From positions 62,001-126,000 of the forward strand of contig JAGVFW010000003.1 of NCBI GenBank assembly GCA_020057405.1: a DNA stretch of 64,000 bases. Direction: 5' to 3'. Source of the stretch: an archaeon. GTDB lineage: Archaea > Micrarchaeota > Micrarchaeia > Norongarragalinales > UBA97. Under the pieces are notes generated by a model that saw only the letters and a program-made list of their open reading frames with translations, searched no databases and was not told the origin of the DNA. A program made the position numbers and the translations under genes. Of the stretch, positions 48,667-57,054 are shown in pieces (position 1 is the first letter of the stretch; every line of letters starts with the position of its first letter).

Positions 48667-50586
48667 ATGCTTTTCTCCTCGTGGCTTTTAGCCGCGTCAG
48701 TCGCTCTTGCCTACGCCATTGCATGCAAGTCAAGCCGCCTCGAGTTCCTTGAGCGCGTAGCGATTGCAGTGCCGCTCGGCCTCGCCATCGGCACGTGGGT
48801 GGCCCTTGCCGCTTCGCTAGTTTTGCAGCAGACGAGCTGGATTTCGACCTCCGTTGCATCTGCGTTACTCACCATTGCCACCGCGCTTCTCCTTGCTGGC
48901 CAAAAAATCCCGAGCATCAAGTCGCTAAAGGAAACGGCCAACGAACACCGCGGCCTCATTGTGCTGCTTGCAATTGGCGCAGTCGGGTTCGGCCTGCTGC
49001 TCTCAACGCACGTGCTTGAGGAAAAAGACGGGGCAACCTACTCTGCCGGCAGCACTTGGGGCGACTTGGCAATCCACCTTTCCTTCATCAACTCTTTTGT
49101 GCGCGGGCAAAACGCATTGCCATCCGCGAACTTCCCTTCTGACCCGACTTATTCGGGCGCCAGGCTCTCGTACCCGTTTTTGCCGGATTACAACGCGGCC
49201 GCATTGATTGCGTCGGGAGCAAGCTTGCGGGCGGCAATAATCGCGCCAAGCCTCCTCCTCTTCCTCGCACTCATCGCGCTCCTTTACTTCCTCGCGCTCC
49301 GCTTTAGCGGCAAAAAAGAAGTTGCGCTCGTCGCGGTCGCGGTCGCCATATTTGCCGGCGGCATTGGTTTTCTGCAGTTTCCTGCCGACCTGGCGTCGTC
49401 AAGCTATGGCCTGCCGGAGTTTTTGGTGCATCTTTCGCACGACTACGTCCACTCTTCGGGCACGGGCCACGACTACTACTGGCTTAGCTTGGTAAACGAC
49501 ATCATCTTGCCCCAGCGATCGGCGCTCTTCGCGTTCCCGCTAAGCATTGCCGTGTTTCTCTTGCTCTGGACCGGCCTTGATGCAAACTCCCCTGACAAGC
49601 GAAACGCTTTTGCACTCGCAGGCGTTTGCGCCGGGCTGCTTCCGTTTTTGCAGGGCCACGCGTTTATCGCGGTTGGCATCGTGAGTGTTGCGGCAGCGCT
49701 GTTAACTGCCAAAAAGCCGTTCCAAAAGCAATTCAGCGACTGGCTTTACTTCTTCGCGCCGGCAGCGGTCTTGGGGGGTCCCCAAATGCTTTGGTTTGCC
49801 GGCCAGGCAAGCGCCTGGGGCTTCGCGCGCTTTTCGCCCGTGTGGCAGAACGCCGAGCCGTTCTCGTTTTGGTTTGCCAACCTCGGCCTCTTTGCCGTTC
49901 TTTCCCTTGCCGGAATCGCGTTTCTCAACCGCAAGCAAGGCGTTTTTTACGCCGGTTTCCTTGCCGTGTTCCTCGCAGCCAGCCTCTTGTCATTCCAGCC
50001 CTGGCCACAGGACAACACCAAGCTGTTCTACCAGTGGGTCTTTGCTGCGGCGATAGTCGCATCTCTTGCGGCGTTTAGGATTGGCGAACGGGTTAGCGGG
50101 GCTATTGGCAAGGGCGGGCTTGGAAAACTGGTGGGCGCGGCAACCGTTGCAGTCATCGTCATCGCCTTGATTGCCTCAGGGGCCTTGGCAGTGTTGCGCG
50201 AGTCGTCCCTCCACTACCAGTTCCACTCTGCAAACGACATTGCAATTGGCGAGTGGATTGCTGCCAACACGCCAAAGGACGCGATAATTTTGACTAGCGA
50301 CTGGCACGCCCAGCCTGCGGCGACGATTGCGGGCAGGCCTCTTGTGATGGGCTATCGGGGTTGGCTCTGGAGCCACGGCTATGATTACGGGCAGCGCGAA
50401 AAAGACGTGAGGCTCATGCTGACGGGCGGGCTAAACGCAATCGAACTGCTTGGGAAATACCACGTCAGCTATGCGGTAATCGGGCCGAGTGAACTGCGCG
50501 ACTATAGCGCCGACAAGCCGTTCTTCAACTCGCACTACACGCGCGTCTACTCTGCTGGCGGCTACGTCGTCTACAAAATCAGTTAG
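48667..50586 (+). CDS. GT-C type membrane glycosyltransferase
   Basis: About 639 residues, the same architecture as the protein at 45289. Helices are followed by a luminal loop STWGDLAIHLSFINSFVRG with Asp, then LSYPFLPDYNAAALIASG, and a C-terminal ectodomain with GEWIAANTPKDAIILTSDWHAQPA. The ATG chosen at 48667 is near-leaderless: TATTTTAATT lies about 30 bp upstream. An upstream open frame overlaps the divergent gene and is not preferred. Substrate unknown. Confidence 0.75.
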   Translation: MLFSSWLLAASVALAYAIACKSSRLEFLERVAIAVPLGLAIGTWVALAASLVLQQTSWISTSVASALLTIATALLLAGQKIPSIKSLKETANEHRGLIVLLAIGAVGFGLLLSTHVLEEKDGATYSAGSTWGDLAIHLSFINSFVRGQNALPSANFPSDPTYSGARLSYPFLPDYNAAALIASGASLRAAIIAPSLLLFLALIALLYFLALRFSGKKEVALVAVAVAIFAGGIGFLQFPADLASSSYGLPEFLVHLSHDYVHSSGTGHDYYWLSLVNDIILPQRSALFAFPLSIAVFLLLWTGLDANSPDKRNAFALAGVCAGLLPFLQGHAFIAVGIVSVAAALLTAKKPFQKQFSDWLYFFAPAAVLGGPQMLWFAGQASAWGFARFSPVWQNAEPFSFWFANLGLFAVLSLAGIAFLNRKQGVFYAGFLAVFLAASLLSFQPWPQDNTKLFYQWVFAAAIVASLAAFRIGERVSGAIGKGGLGKLVGAATVAVIVIALIASGALAVLRESSLHYQFHSANDIAIGEWIAANTPKDAIILTSDWHAQPAATIAGRPLVMGYRGWLWSHGYDYGQREKDVRLMLTGGLNAIELLGKYHVSYAVIGPSELRDYSADKPFFNSHYTRVYSAGGYVVYKIS

Positions 50587-50632
50587 CGCACAAAGGGGGT
50601 TTTAATTCCCTAGCCGACCAAATTTGGTTAAC

Positions 50633-50745
50633 GGGCCCGTAGCTCAGCCTGGATAGAGCGGCTGCTTCCGAATTCCTTCGGGGTCTCTGACTTTCCGGAT
50701 GAGGGAGACAGCAGCAGGCCGCGCGTTCGAATCGCGCCGGGCCCG
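50633..50745 (+). tRNA. tRNA-Arg(CCG) with intron
   Basis: The acceptor stem is GGGCCCG/CGGGCCC, the D-arm GCTC...GAGC, and the anticodon stem GCTGC/GCAGC with loop TTCCGAA (anticodon CCG). The T-arm is GCGCG-TTCGAAT-CGCGC. A 38-nt intron at 37/38 (50672-50709) splits the loop. CCA is not encoded. Confidence 0.93.
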
Positions 50746-50790
50746 CCTCTTTACCCCTTTTTATTTCCGCGGCGCCACTATCCTATTGCT

Positions 50791-50916
50791 GGGCCCGTAG
50801 CTTAACCCGGACAGAGCGACTGGCTTCGAATGCCCCCAAGGCCGACTTCGACTTTAGGGAAAAAGCCGCCCGCAGGAGCAACCAGTAGGTTGTGGGTTCA
50901 AATCCCATCGGGCCCG
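50791..50916 (+). tRNA. tRNA-Arg(TCG) with intron
   Basis: The acceptor stem GGGCCCG/CGGGCCC is the same as in the tRNA-Arg 45 bp upstream. The anticodon stem is ACTGG/CCAGT with loop CTTCGAA (anticodon TCG). The T-arm is GTGGG-TTCAAAT-CCCAT. The intron runs 51 nt (50830-50880) at 37/38. Part of an open frame on the other strand crosses it but is not a gene. Confidence 0.92.
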
Positions 50917-50943
50917 CTTTATTAATTTTAAGAACGTAAAAGA

Positions 50944-51690
50944 ATGCAAGCAATGGTCCTCGAGTACATAATTGCGGCAACAATCGTCGTCAGCCTAGTG
51001 TCATTAGTAGGCATCGTGCTGATTTTCAGAAAAGACTACGAGGGCCTCATCCTTCCGCTCGTCAGCTTCTCCGCGGGCACACTACTTGGCGCTGCGTTCC
51101 TCGACCTCTTGCCGGAGGCGCTTGAGGCAACCGGCACGCGCGAGGCACTCGGCATGGCGCTTGCGGGCCTCCTCGTCTTCTTCGCTTTAGAAAAGCTCAT
51201 CCTGTGGCACCACCACCACTCGGGGTCGCACGCAACCGAGAAGCCGGCTGGCTATCTTAACCTAATCGGCGACGGGCTGCACAACTTTTTTGACGGCATG
51301 GTAATTGCAGCCGCGTTTCTTACGAGCACTCCGCTTGGAATCGTCACCACAATCGCAGTCATTCTCCACGAAATCCCGCAGGAAATCGGCGACTTCTCGC
51401 TTTTGCTCTACAGCGGCTTTACGGTAAAGAAAGCCCTTGCGTATAACCTGCTTAGCGCCCTTGCGGCAGTTGCCGGGGCGCTTGCGTTCTACTACGCTTC
51501 TGGGGCAGTGTCGGGCCTGCAGGCTTTCGGCCTCTCGTTTACAGCAGGAATGTTCATCTACATCGCGCTTGCCGACCTGGTGCCAGAGCTGCACAAGGAG
51601 CACGGAGCCGGCAGTGCAGCCCAGCAGCTGGCCCTCATCACCGCGGGTGCGGCCGCGATTTACTTCATTGCCACCTACCTCGGCGTTTAG
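50944..51690 (+). CDS. ZIP family metal transporter
   Basis: A 248-residue protein with eight predicted helices. Helix 4 has GDGLHNFFDGMVIAAAF and helix 5 HEIPQEIGDFSLLL, the conserved His/Asp/Glu metal path of ZIP transporters. A His-rich cytoplasmic loop (WHHHHSGSH) precedes them. It moves zinc, iron or manganese into the cytoplasm. ATG 50944 and 50953 are equally possible starts. Confidence 0.9.
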   Translation: MQAMVLEYIIAATIVVSLVSLVGIVLIFRKDYEGLILPLVSFSAGTLLGAAFLDLLPEALEATGTREALGMALAGLLVFFALEKLILWHHHHSGSHATEKPAGYLNLIGDGLHNFFDGMVIAAAFLTSTPLGIVTTIAVILHEIPQEIGDFSLLLYSGFTVKKALAYNLLSALAAVAGALAFYYASGAVSGLQAFGLSFTAGMFIYIALADLVPELHKEHGAGSAAQQLALITAGAAAIYFIATYLGV

Positions 51691-51776
51691 ACAATTACTC
51701 TACCTGCCGCTCCGGCACAAAACCAAGGGGCACACGCTTTTAAATCCTCAAGCGACTCTTTTTTGGAGGGATACAA

Positions 51777-52148
51777 ATGGAACAGCTTGCAAAACAACTT
51801 CGCGGAAAAGTAGTTTTCGCCTACATGCCCGACCACATGCGCGGAAAGCCCGGCGTAAAGATTGACCAGATCAGGGACAACGTAATTTACGTGGCACCAG
51901 CTGAAGGCTCGGAACTCACTAACGCACAACTTCACGACCTGATTGCCGGCCACATCAAAGAAAAACACGAGCGAAAAATCTCAGTGTCAATCCGCGAAAC
52001 GGGCATCATTGAAACAAACCACAGCCGACTGCTGCAAACCGACCCGGCCTGGAAACCACTCATGCGCACAAAATTCTTCAAAATATCGTCGTCCGGGCAC
52101 GATGGGGACGCGCTTCTTGAGGAACTGGCCAAGCGCCTTAATGCCTAA
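51777..52148 (+). CDS. Uncharacterised 123-residue protein
   Basis: A small soluble protein, family not recognised. VIYVAPAEGSELTNAQLHDLIAGHIKEK, then a beta segment RKISVSIRETGIIETNHSRLL and a final helix, suggests an alpha/beta fold. It is placed between a ZIP transporter and ferredoxin genes. A good ribosome binding site (GGAGGG) is 7 nt before the ATG, which supports translation. Confidence 0.6.
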   Translation: MEQLAKQLRGKVVFAYMPDHMRGKPGVKIDQIRDNVIYVAPAEGSELTNAQLHDLIAGHIKEKHERKISVSIRETGIIETNHSRLLQTDPAWKPLMRTKFFKISSSGHDGDALLEELAKRLNA

Positions 52149-52221
52149 AGCGCCAACGCCAAAACCGTTTTTAATCCTCTTGAGGCAATAATTGCTTTAA
52201 CGATTAATTAGGCGAGTTTAC

Positions 52222-52476
52222 ATGGCACGCTACAAGATTGAATTTGACCGCGCCGGATGCATCGGGGCTGCTGCCTGCGCCGCAGTCTACCCTGAGAAGT
52301 GGGTGATGAAGGACGACGGCAAGCCCGACATGGTGGGCGCTGTTGAGGGAGCAGACAAGCAGGAACTAATTGTAGAGAACGAGGCGGAAGTGAAAAAGCA
52401 CATCGAGGCCGCCAAATCCTGCCCCGTGCTAGTCATCCACGTGACCAACCTCGACACTGGCGAGAAAATAATTTAG
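52222..52476 (+). CDS. Ferredoxin with three conserved cysteines
   Basis: An 84-residue ferredoxin. The cluster ligands are C13 and C19 in CIGAAACAAVYP and C67 in SCPVLV. The position taken by Cys or Asp in [4Fe-4S] ferredoxins (third after C13) is Ala, and the position of the fourth Cys is Tyr. With only three ligands a [3Fe-4S] cluster is predicted. It would act as a one-electron carrier. The stop overlaps the convergent thioredoxin-like gene by 4 nt. Confidence 0.85.
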   Translation: MARYKIEFDRAGCIGAAACAAVYPEKWVMKDDGKPDMVGAVEGADKQELIVENEAEVKKHIEAAKSCPVLVIHVTNLDTGEKII

Positions 52477-52823
52477 GCAATCTTTGCGCCGTGTGCATCA
52501 AACCACGCGCGCAAGGCTTCTTTTGACTGCTCGCCTACGATGCGCTCGTTGTTTGCGGCAAGCCATGTTGGCGTACCCGTGATGCTATAAGTTTGCCAAA
52601 GCGAAGCGTCGGCACCTGCGTTCATCATTTTCACGCGGTAGCCCTCGGCCGCAAGCTCGGCGAGGATGGGCTTCATTGCAATGCAGTGCGAGCACGTTTC
52701 CGAGTAGAAGTACATCACGGGCGACTTGTCGTCGGCGTAAGGAGTCTTGGCACCCGTCGAAGTGAGGGCAAAGGCGAGTACGACTACGACGATTGCGCCG
52801 ATTACGATTAGCAGCTTGTTCAT
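52473..52823 (-). CDS. Membrane-anchored thioredoxin-like protein
   Basis: A 116-residue protein. The N-terminal anchor LLIVIGAIVVVVLAFALTS is followed by a thioredoxin fold with the redox motif SETCSHCIAMKP and a cis-Pro in GTPTW. The CSHC dithiol probably works on extracytoplasmic proteins, such as the many Cys-rich surface proteins in this region. It faces away from the gene at 52871. Confidence 0.85.
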   Translation of the reverse strand: MNKLLIVIGAIVVVVLAFALTSTGAKTPYADDKSPVMYFYSETCSHCIAMKPILAELAAEGYRVKMMNAGADASLWQTYSITGTPTWLAANNERIVGEQSKEALRAWFDAHGAKIA

Positions 52824-52870
52824 TGTAAATAGCTTTAACTCCCAGAGCTCTTAAAAACAATTTGGTTGAG

Positions 52871-53683
52871 ATGAGAAACGCCATTTTACTGCTTGCCGTC
52901 CTGTCGCTTGCCGTCTTTGCCAGTGCGTACGAGAATGAAACCAGCGGCGGGGCACTTTGCGGCGCTCCGGTGCCGACAGAATACACGCTGAGCGGTTTGC
53001 AGGCTGGCGGCCTGGCGGTCGCGTTTGTCATTGGCCTTGCGGCGCTTGCTGCCGCAGCGTTAAACTTCAAGCCGCTTGCGAAATACAAGACAACCGCCGT
53101 AGCGGCGGCAATGCTGCTTTGCATCGGCAGCGTGGGCTACTACTTCCTCGCAACTCCAGGCTACAACTCCCTTTTCGATTCTTTCGGCAAGGCCGGAAGC
53201 GTGCACTACCACGCCAACCTCCTCGTGATGATTAACGGAAAGCAGCTGAACCTCTCGCAGGACAAGTACATGAGCACGCTTTCCTCGCCCAAGAGCATGT
53301 TCGTGCACGTTCACGACGGGGAAGGCAGTGTCATCCACTACCACGCGCCCAACGTTCCACTTTGGTACTTCTTCCACATCAGCGGAATGTCGCTAACCTC
53401 CTCGTGCCTGCAAGTAGATGACAATACCTACTGCAGCGACTCAACCCACGTGCTGGAATTGTTCGTAAACGGCGGCCGCGTGCAAGACTTGGCTAACTAC
53501 GTCGCCCGCGACATGCACACCACGACAAACGAGGACAAGCTGCTTTTGTGGTACGGGCCCGACGACGCGGCGGCAATAGCGCAGGCGGAAAGCCAGGTTG
53601 CCAACCACTCGTGCTGGTACGACGAAACCTGCCCATTGCCGGAGGGCGTGACGCTGCCGCCCGAAAGCTGCTCGAGCGGCTGA
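52871..53683 (+). CDS. Uncharacterised membrane protein with His-rich ectodomain
   Basis: About 270 residues. A signal peptide (NAILLLAVLSLAVFASA) and two helices (residues ~45-70 and ~78-95) precede an ectodomain rich in His: SVHYHANLLVMINGK, FVHVHDGEGSVIHYHAP and ELFVNGGRV. The paired H-x-H elements could bind copper or zinc. Six Cys in the tail may form disulfides. The start ATG 52871 follows GGTTGAG. It is divergent from the thioredoxin-like gene. Confidence 0.65.
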   Translation: MRNAILLLAVLSLAVFASAYENETSGGALCGAPVPTEYTLSGLQAGGLAVAFVIGLAALAAAALNFKPLAKYKTTAVAAAMLLCIGSVGYYFLATPGYNSLFDSFGKAGSVHYHANLLVMINGKQLNLSQDKYMSTLSSPKSMFVHVHDGEGSVIHYHAPNVPLWYFFHISGMSLTSSCLQVDDNTYCSDSTHVLELFVNGGRVQDLANYVARDMHTTTNEDKLLLWYGPDDAAAIAQAESQVANHSCWYDETCPLPEGVTLPPESCSSG

Positions 53684-53714
53684 AGGGAAAATAGTTTGGA
53701 AGCGAGCAACTGGA

Positions 53715-54443
53715 CTAGTGCAGGCCGGTAAACGCTTCGCGCCGCACGCGCTTCTTCTCAATGCCGGCACCTTCAAGCATAGTGCACATTGCGGCGACCA
53801 TTGTCGGCCCGGCGCAGACGTACCAGAGGCGCTGGCGGAAGTCGGGAACGTGCTTTTCAACAAACGCCAAGTCAATGCGGCCCTTGTTGCCATCCCACGG
53901 AACGGTGCTTTCCTGGGGACGCGTTATCGTGTGCACCATCTTGAGGTTAGGATTTGCTGCGCACGCTTCCTCTAGCTCGCGGCCGTAGGCGATGAATTCC
54001 GGCAGCTTGTTGCTATAGAGTAGAACCGCGTCAGTAGGCAAACGCTCGTCGTTGATGTGATCCATCATCGACTTGAAGGGCGTGATGCCTACCCCGCCGG
54101 CAATGAAGCCGACTTTCGGCGCGGTAGGGTCGAGAGTGAATGCACCGTAGGGACCTATGATGTTGACGCCGTCACCGTCCTTGACTTCCTTCCACTTGGC
54201 CTTGTAGGGAGAGGCAGTCATTTCCGCAAGCAAGTCGATGTAGGGCGCCGGGCCGACTGCCTTTAGGGGCGAGGAGGCGATTGAGAACGCCTTTGCCCCA
54301 ACGCCTTCGAAGGCAACCATGACGAACTGGCCGGGGGCAAACTCGAGGGACTGGGGCAGCTGAAGCCGCCAGTGGATGTTCTCCACTCCCTCAAGCCTAA
54401 CTTGGTCCGCCTTTGCCTGCAGTCGAAGAATGTTTAGTGGCAT
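53715..54443 (-). CDS. FAD/NAD(P)-binding oxidoreductase (ferredoxin reductase-like)
   Basis: A 242-residue flavoprotein reductase of the FNR family. AFSIASSP binds FAD, GFIAGGVGITPFKSMM binds NAD(P)H, and a C-terminal LWYVCAGPTMVAAM is present. A single C-terminal Cys instead of an iron-sulfur motif means it lacks a plant-type ferredoxin domain. It probably transfers electrons between NAD(P)H and a carrier such as the nearby ferredoxin. Confidence 0.85.
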   Translation of the reverse strand: MPLNILRLQAKADQVRLEGVENIHWRLQLPQSLEFAPGQFVMVAFEGVGAKAFSIASSPLKAVGPAPYIDLLAEMTASPYKAKWKEVKDGDGVNIIGPYGAFTLDPTAPKVGFIAGGVGITPFKSMMDHINDERLPTDAVLLYSNKLPEFIAYGRELEEACAANPNLKMVHTITRPQESTVPWDGNKGRIDLAFVEKHVPDFRQRLWYVCAGPTMVAAMCTMLEGAGIEKKRVRREAFTGLH

Positions 54444-54498
54444 CTAGTTTAACCCTCAAAAAGCCGTTTAATAGCTTTGGCCGCAAACAAATTAAAAC

Positions 54499-54780
54499 AT
54501 GGCTGTTGGAAAGGCCGTGCTCAAGGTGGTGGGAGGCAAGCTCTTGCGCGCCGAGGTAGAGCACGAGGAAGGCATCATCAAGCGAGTCAAGCTCAGCGGC
54601 GACTTCTTCCTCTACCCCGAGGAGGCGCTTGAGGCGATTGAACTCGACCTGCAGGGCGCCACAGTCGAGCAGGTTGCCGACAGAGTGAATGAGACTGCCA
54701 AGGCACTAAACGCCGAGCTAGTTGGCTTTAGCGCAAAAGACGTGCAGGCGGTTGTCGAAATGGCGGTGAGTTCATCATGA
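54499..54780 (+). CDS. lplB: Lipoate--protein ligase, C-terminal accessory subunit
   Basis: A 93-residue protein matching the small C-terminal domain of lipoate ligase (GKAVLKVVGGKLLRAEVEHE, then KLSGDFFLYPEEALEAIE). In Thermoplasma this domain is encoded separately and is needed for adenylation of lipoate. Its stop overlaps the catalytic subunit start (ATGA), so the pair is translationally coupled. Confidence 0.88.
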   Translation: MAVGKAVLKVVGGKLLRAEVEHEEGIIKRVKLSGDFFLYPEEALEAIELDLQGATVEQVADRVNETAKALNAELVGFSAKDVQAVVEMAVSSS

Positions 54781-55523
54781 AATGGCGGGTAATTCCGGTA
54801 AGCGAACGGCCGGGCGCGCTCAATATGGCCCTAGACGAGGCGGTAAGCGAGGGAGTCAAGGCCGGCACGACTCAGCCGACAATACGATTCTACTCGTGGA
54901 ACCCATCGTGCGTCAGCATCGGGTACTTTCAGTCAATTGAGGAGGAGGTCAACCTCCCCGAGTGCGAGGCCCGCGGCATTGATGTCGTCCGCAGGATTAC
55001 CGGAGGTGGGGCGGTCTACCACGACCGCGCGGGCGAAATCACTTACTCAGTCATCGCGCCGCAAGAAATGTTTCCGACAGGCATCATCGACAGCTACAAA
55101 GTCATTTGCGGCTGGATTATTGGGGGCTTAGCCGAGCTTGGAGTGCAGGCGGAATTCAAGCCCATCAACGACATTATCGCGGACGGCAAGAAAATCAGCG
55201 GCAACGCACAAACGAGGCGGGGCGGCGTGCTGCACCAGCACGGGACAGTAATCTACGACCTAGACGTTACGACGATGTTTACCGTCCTGCGGGTGAGCAA
55301 GGAGAAAATCAGCGACAAGCTTATTGCTTCAGTCGAGGAGCGCGTCACTTCGCTGCATAAAGTGTGCGGAGCCTCCCGCGAGCAGTGCTACGCGGCCATG
55401 ATGGCCGGCTTCACTGCCGGAAAAGAGTGGTCTCAAGGCGACTTTACCCCAACTGAGCTTGAGCGCGCAGCAGAGCTTGCGAAGGAAAAGTACTCCAGCC
55501 GCGAGTGGAACTTCAGCAAGTGA
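54777..55523 (+). CDS. lplA: Lipoate--protein ligase, catalytic subunit
   Basis: A 248-residue biotin/lipoate ligase fold. It has NMALDEAVSEGVKAG, the RRITGGGAVYHD glycine-rich loop, and NDIIADGKKISGNAQTRRGG with the adenylate-binding Lys. It attaches free lipoate to the E2 component encoded on the other strand just downstream. The split catalytic and accessory subunits are the archaeal arrangement. Confidence 0.93.
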   Translation: MKWRVIPVSERPGALNMALDEAVSEGVKAGTTQPTIRFYSWNPSCVSIGYFQSIEEEVNLPECEARGIDVVRRITGGGAVYHDRAGEITYSVIAPQEMFPTGIIDSYKVICGWIIGGLAELGVQAEFKPINDIIADGKKISGNAQTRRGGVLHQHGTVIYDLDVTTMFTVLRVSKEKISDKLIASVEERVTSLHKVCGASREQCYAAMMAGFTAGKEWSQGDFTPTELERAAELAKEKYSSREWNFSK

Positions 55524-55527
55524 ACGC

Positions 55528-56955
55528 CTACTTCTTTTTCGGCAGGTGAGTCGAGCTTCCTAGCGCCACTTCGCAGGCCTCCGAGAGTGCCTCTGGGAAG
55601 GTGGGGTGCGTGTGAATCGTGTTCGCTATGTCTTCAAGCATCAGCCCCGCCTCTACTGCGACTGCAACTTCGCCGATGAGGTCTGCAGCCGAGTGGCCGA
55701 CGATGGTGCCGCCAAGGACGGTGTGAGTCGCCGGGTCGGCGACGATTTTGACATAACCGCTTGGCGCGTTGCTCGCAAGAGCCCTGCCGAGGGCGCGGAA
55801 CGGGAACTTGCCGACAATGACGCTAGTGCCTTTTGCTTTTGCCTCGTGTTCTTGTAAGCCGACTGAGGCGATTTCGGGGTCGGAAAATACTACGGCTGGC
55901 ACGACTTTGACGTCGTAAACAACGTCGTGGCCGGCGATGACTTCGGCAGCGACCCTGCCTTGCCGGTAGCCGCGGTGCGCGAGCATGGGGTGGCCGGTGA
56001 CGTCGCCGATGGCGTAAATGTCCTCGTTGGAGGAACGTAGCTTGGCGTCAACCTTGATGAAGCCGCGCTCGTCAAGCGAGACGCCGGCGTGCTCAATGCC
56101 AAGGCCCTGCGTTGTCGGGTTGTGGCCAACCGCCACAAGCACTTTTTCCACGTGCAGTTCGCTAGTTCCACTGGCCCCGTTTGAGGAAAAGTGGATTGTC
56201 ACACCGCTTGCGTCAATGTCGCACTTTTCAGCCTTTGAGTTGAAGAAGAACTGCACGCCTAGGCCCTTTAGCTTCTCAAGCACCATGCTTGACGCCTCGG
56301 GGTCGCAAACGCTTAGGATGTGGTCGCCGTGCTCGATTACGCTGACTTTCGTGCCAAGCTTGGCGAAGACCGTACCGAGCTCGATGCCGACGTAGCCGCC
56401 GCCAAAGACCGCCATCGTGGCGGGAATCTTGTCAAGGGCGAGTGCCTCGCGCGAGGAGAGGATGTTGACTCCGTCGAAGGCGGCTTCGGCAAGCTTGCGG
56501 GGCGTGCTGCCTGTTGCGATGACCGCCTTTCTAAACTCGAATGCGCGCACGCCGTTGTCGGTGGTGACTGCAAGCCGCTTTTGCGACTGGAATACCGCCG
56601 TGCCTTTGACGATTTCGATGTTGTATTGCTTGAAGAGCGCTTCGAGGCCGGAATTGAGTTGGCGTATGACGCGGTTCTTCCACTCTTGCGTCTTGACCCA
56701 GTCAAGCTTGACCTCGCCCACCGTGATGCCCAGGTCGCCTAGGTGCTTGACCTCGTCGAAAGCCGAGGCGGCATGGATGAGGGCCTTTGAGGGAATGCAG
56801 CCGTGCAGGAGGCAGAGGCCGCCTAAGCCGCCGGGGCCGTCCTTGTCAACGAGAGTGACTTGCTTGCCAAGCTGCGCCAAGCGCAAAGCACAAGTATAGC
56901 CAGCGGGACCGCCGCCGATTACGATGATGTCAGCGCCTTCAGCAAGCTCGCCCAT
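55528..56955 (-). CDS. lpd: Dihydrolipoamide dehydrogenase (E3)
   Basis: About 475 residues. It has the FAD Rossmann motif IIVIGGGPAGYTCALRLA, the redox disulfide GLCLLHGCIPSKAL, an NAD fold around GGGYVGIELGTVF, and a C-terminal dimer motif IHTHPTFPEALSEA with the catalytic His-Glu. It reoxidises lipoamide on E2 with NAD+. It lies about 100 bp downstream of E2 on the same strand, at the end of the 2-oxoacid dehydrogenase locus. Confidence 0.95.
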   Translation of the reverse strand: MGELAEGADIIVIGGGPAGYTCALRLAQLGKQVTLVDKDGPGGLGGLCLLHGCIPSKALIHAASAFDEVKHLGDLGITVGEVKLDWVKTQEWKNRVIRQLNSGLEALFKQYNIEIVKGTAVFQSQKRLAVTTDNGVRAFEFRKAVIATGSTPRKLAEAAFDGVNILSSREALALDKIPATMAVFGGGYVGIELGTVFAKLGTKVSVIEHGDHILSVCDPEASSMVLEKLKGLGVQFFFNSKAEKCDIDASGVTIHFSSNGASGTSELHVEKVLVAVGHNPTTQGLGIEHAGVSLDERGFIKVDAKLRSSNEDIYAIGDVTGHPMLAHRGYRQGRVAAEVIAGHDVVYDVKVVPAVVFSDPEIASVGLQEHEAKAKGTSVIVGKFPFRALGRALASNAPSGYVKIVADPATHTVLGGTIVGHSAADLIGEVAVAVEAGLMLEDIANTIHTHPTFPEALSEACEVALGSSTHLPKKK

Positions 56956-57054
56956 TACCACGACAACCGCACCCCCGAAAGTTCATACTAATTCATACTA
57001 GAGATAAGTTGGTAGTCGGGGAAAGCTTTTAAGCTTTCTTTGCGGCCCCTGCGC

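Noticed and set aside
50783-50983. Minus-strand open frame across tRNA-Arg(TCG)
   Set aside because: Overlaps an intact tRNA gene and the ZIP gene start.
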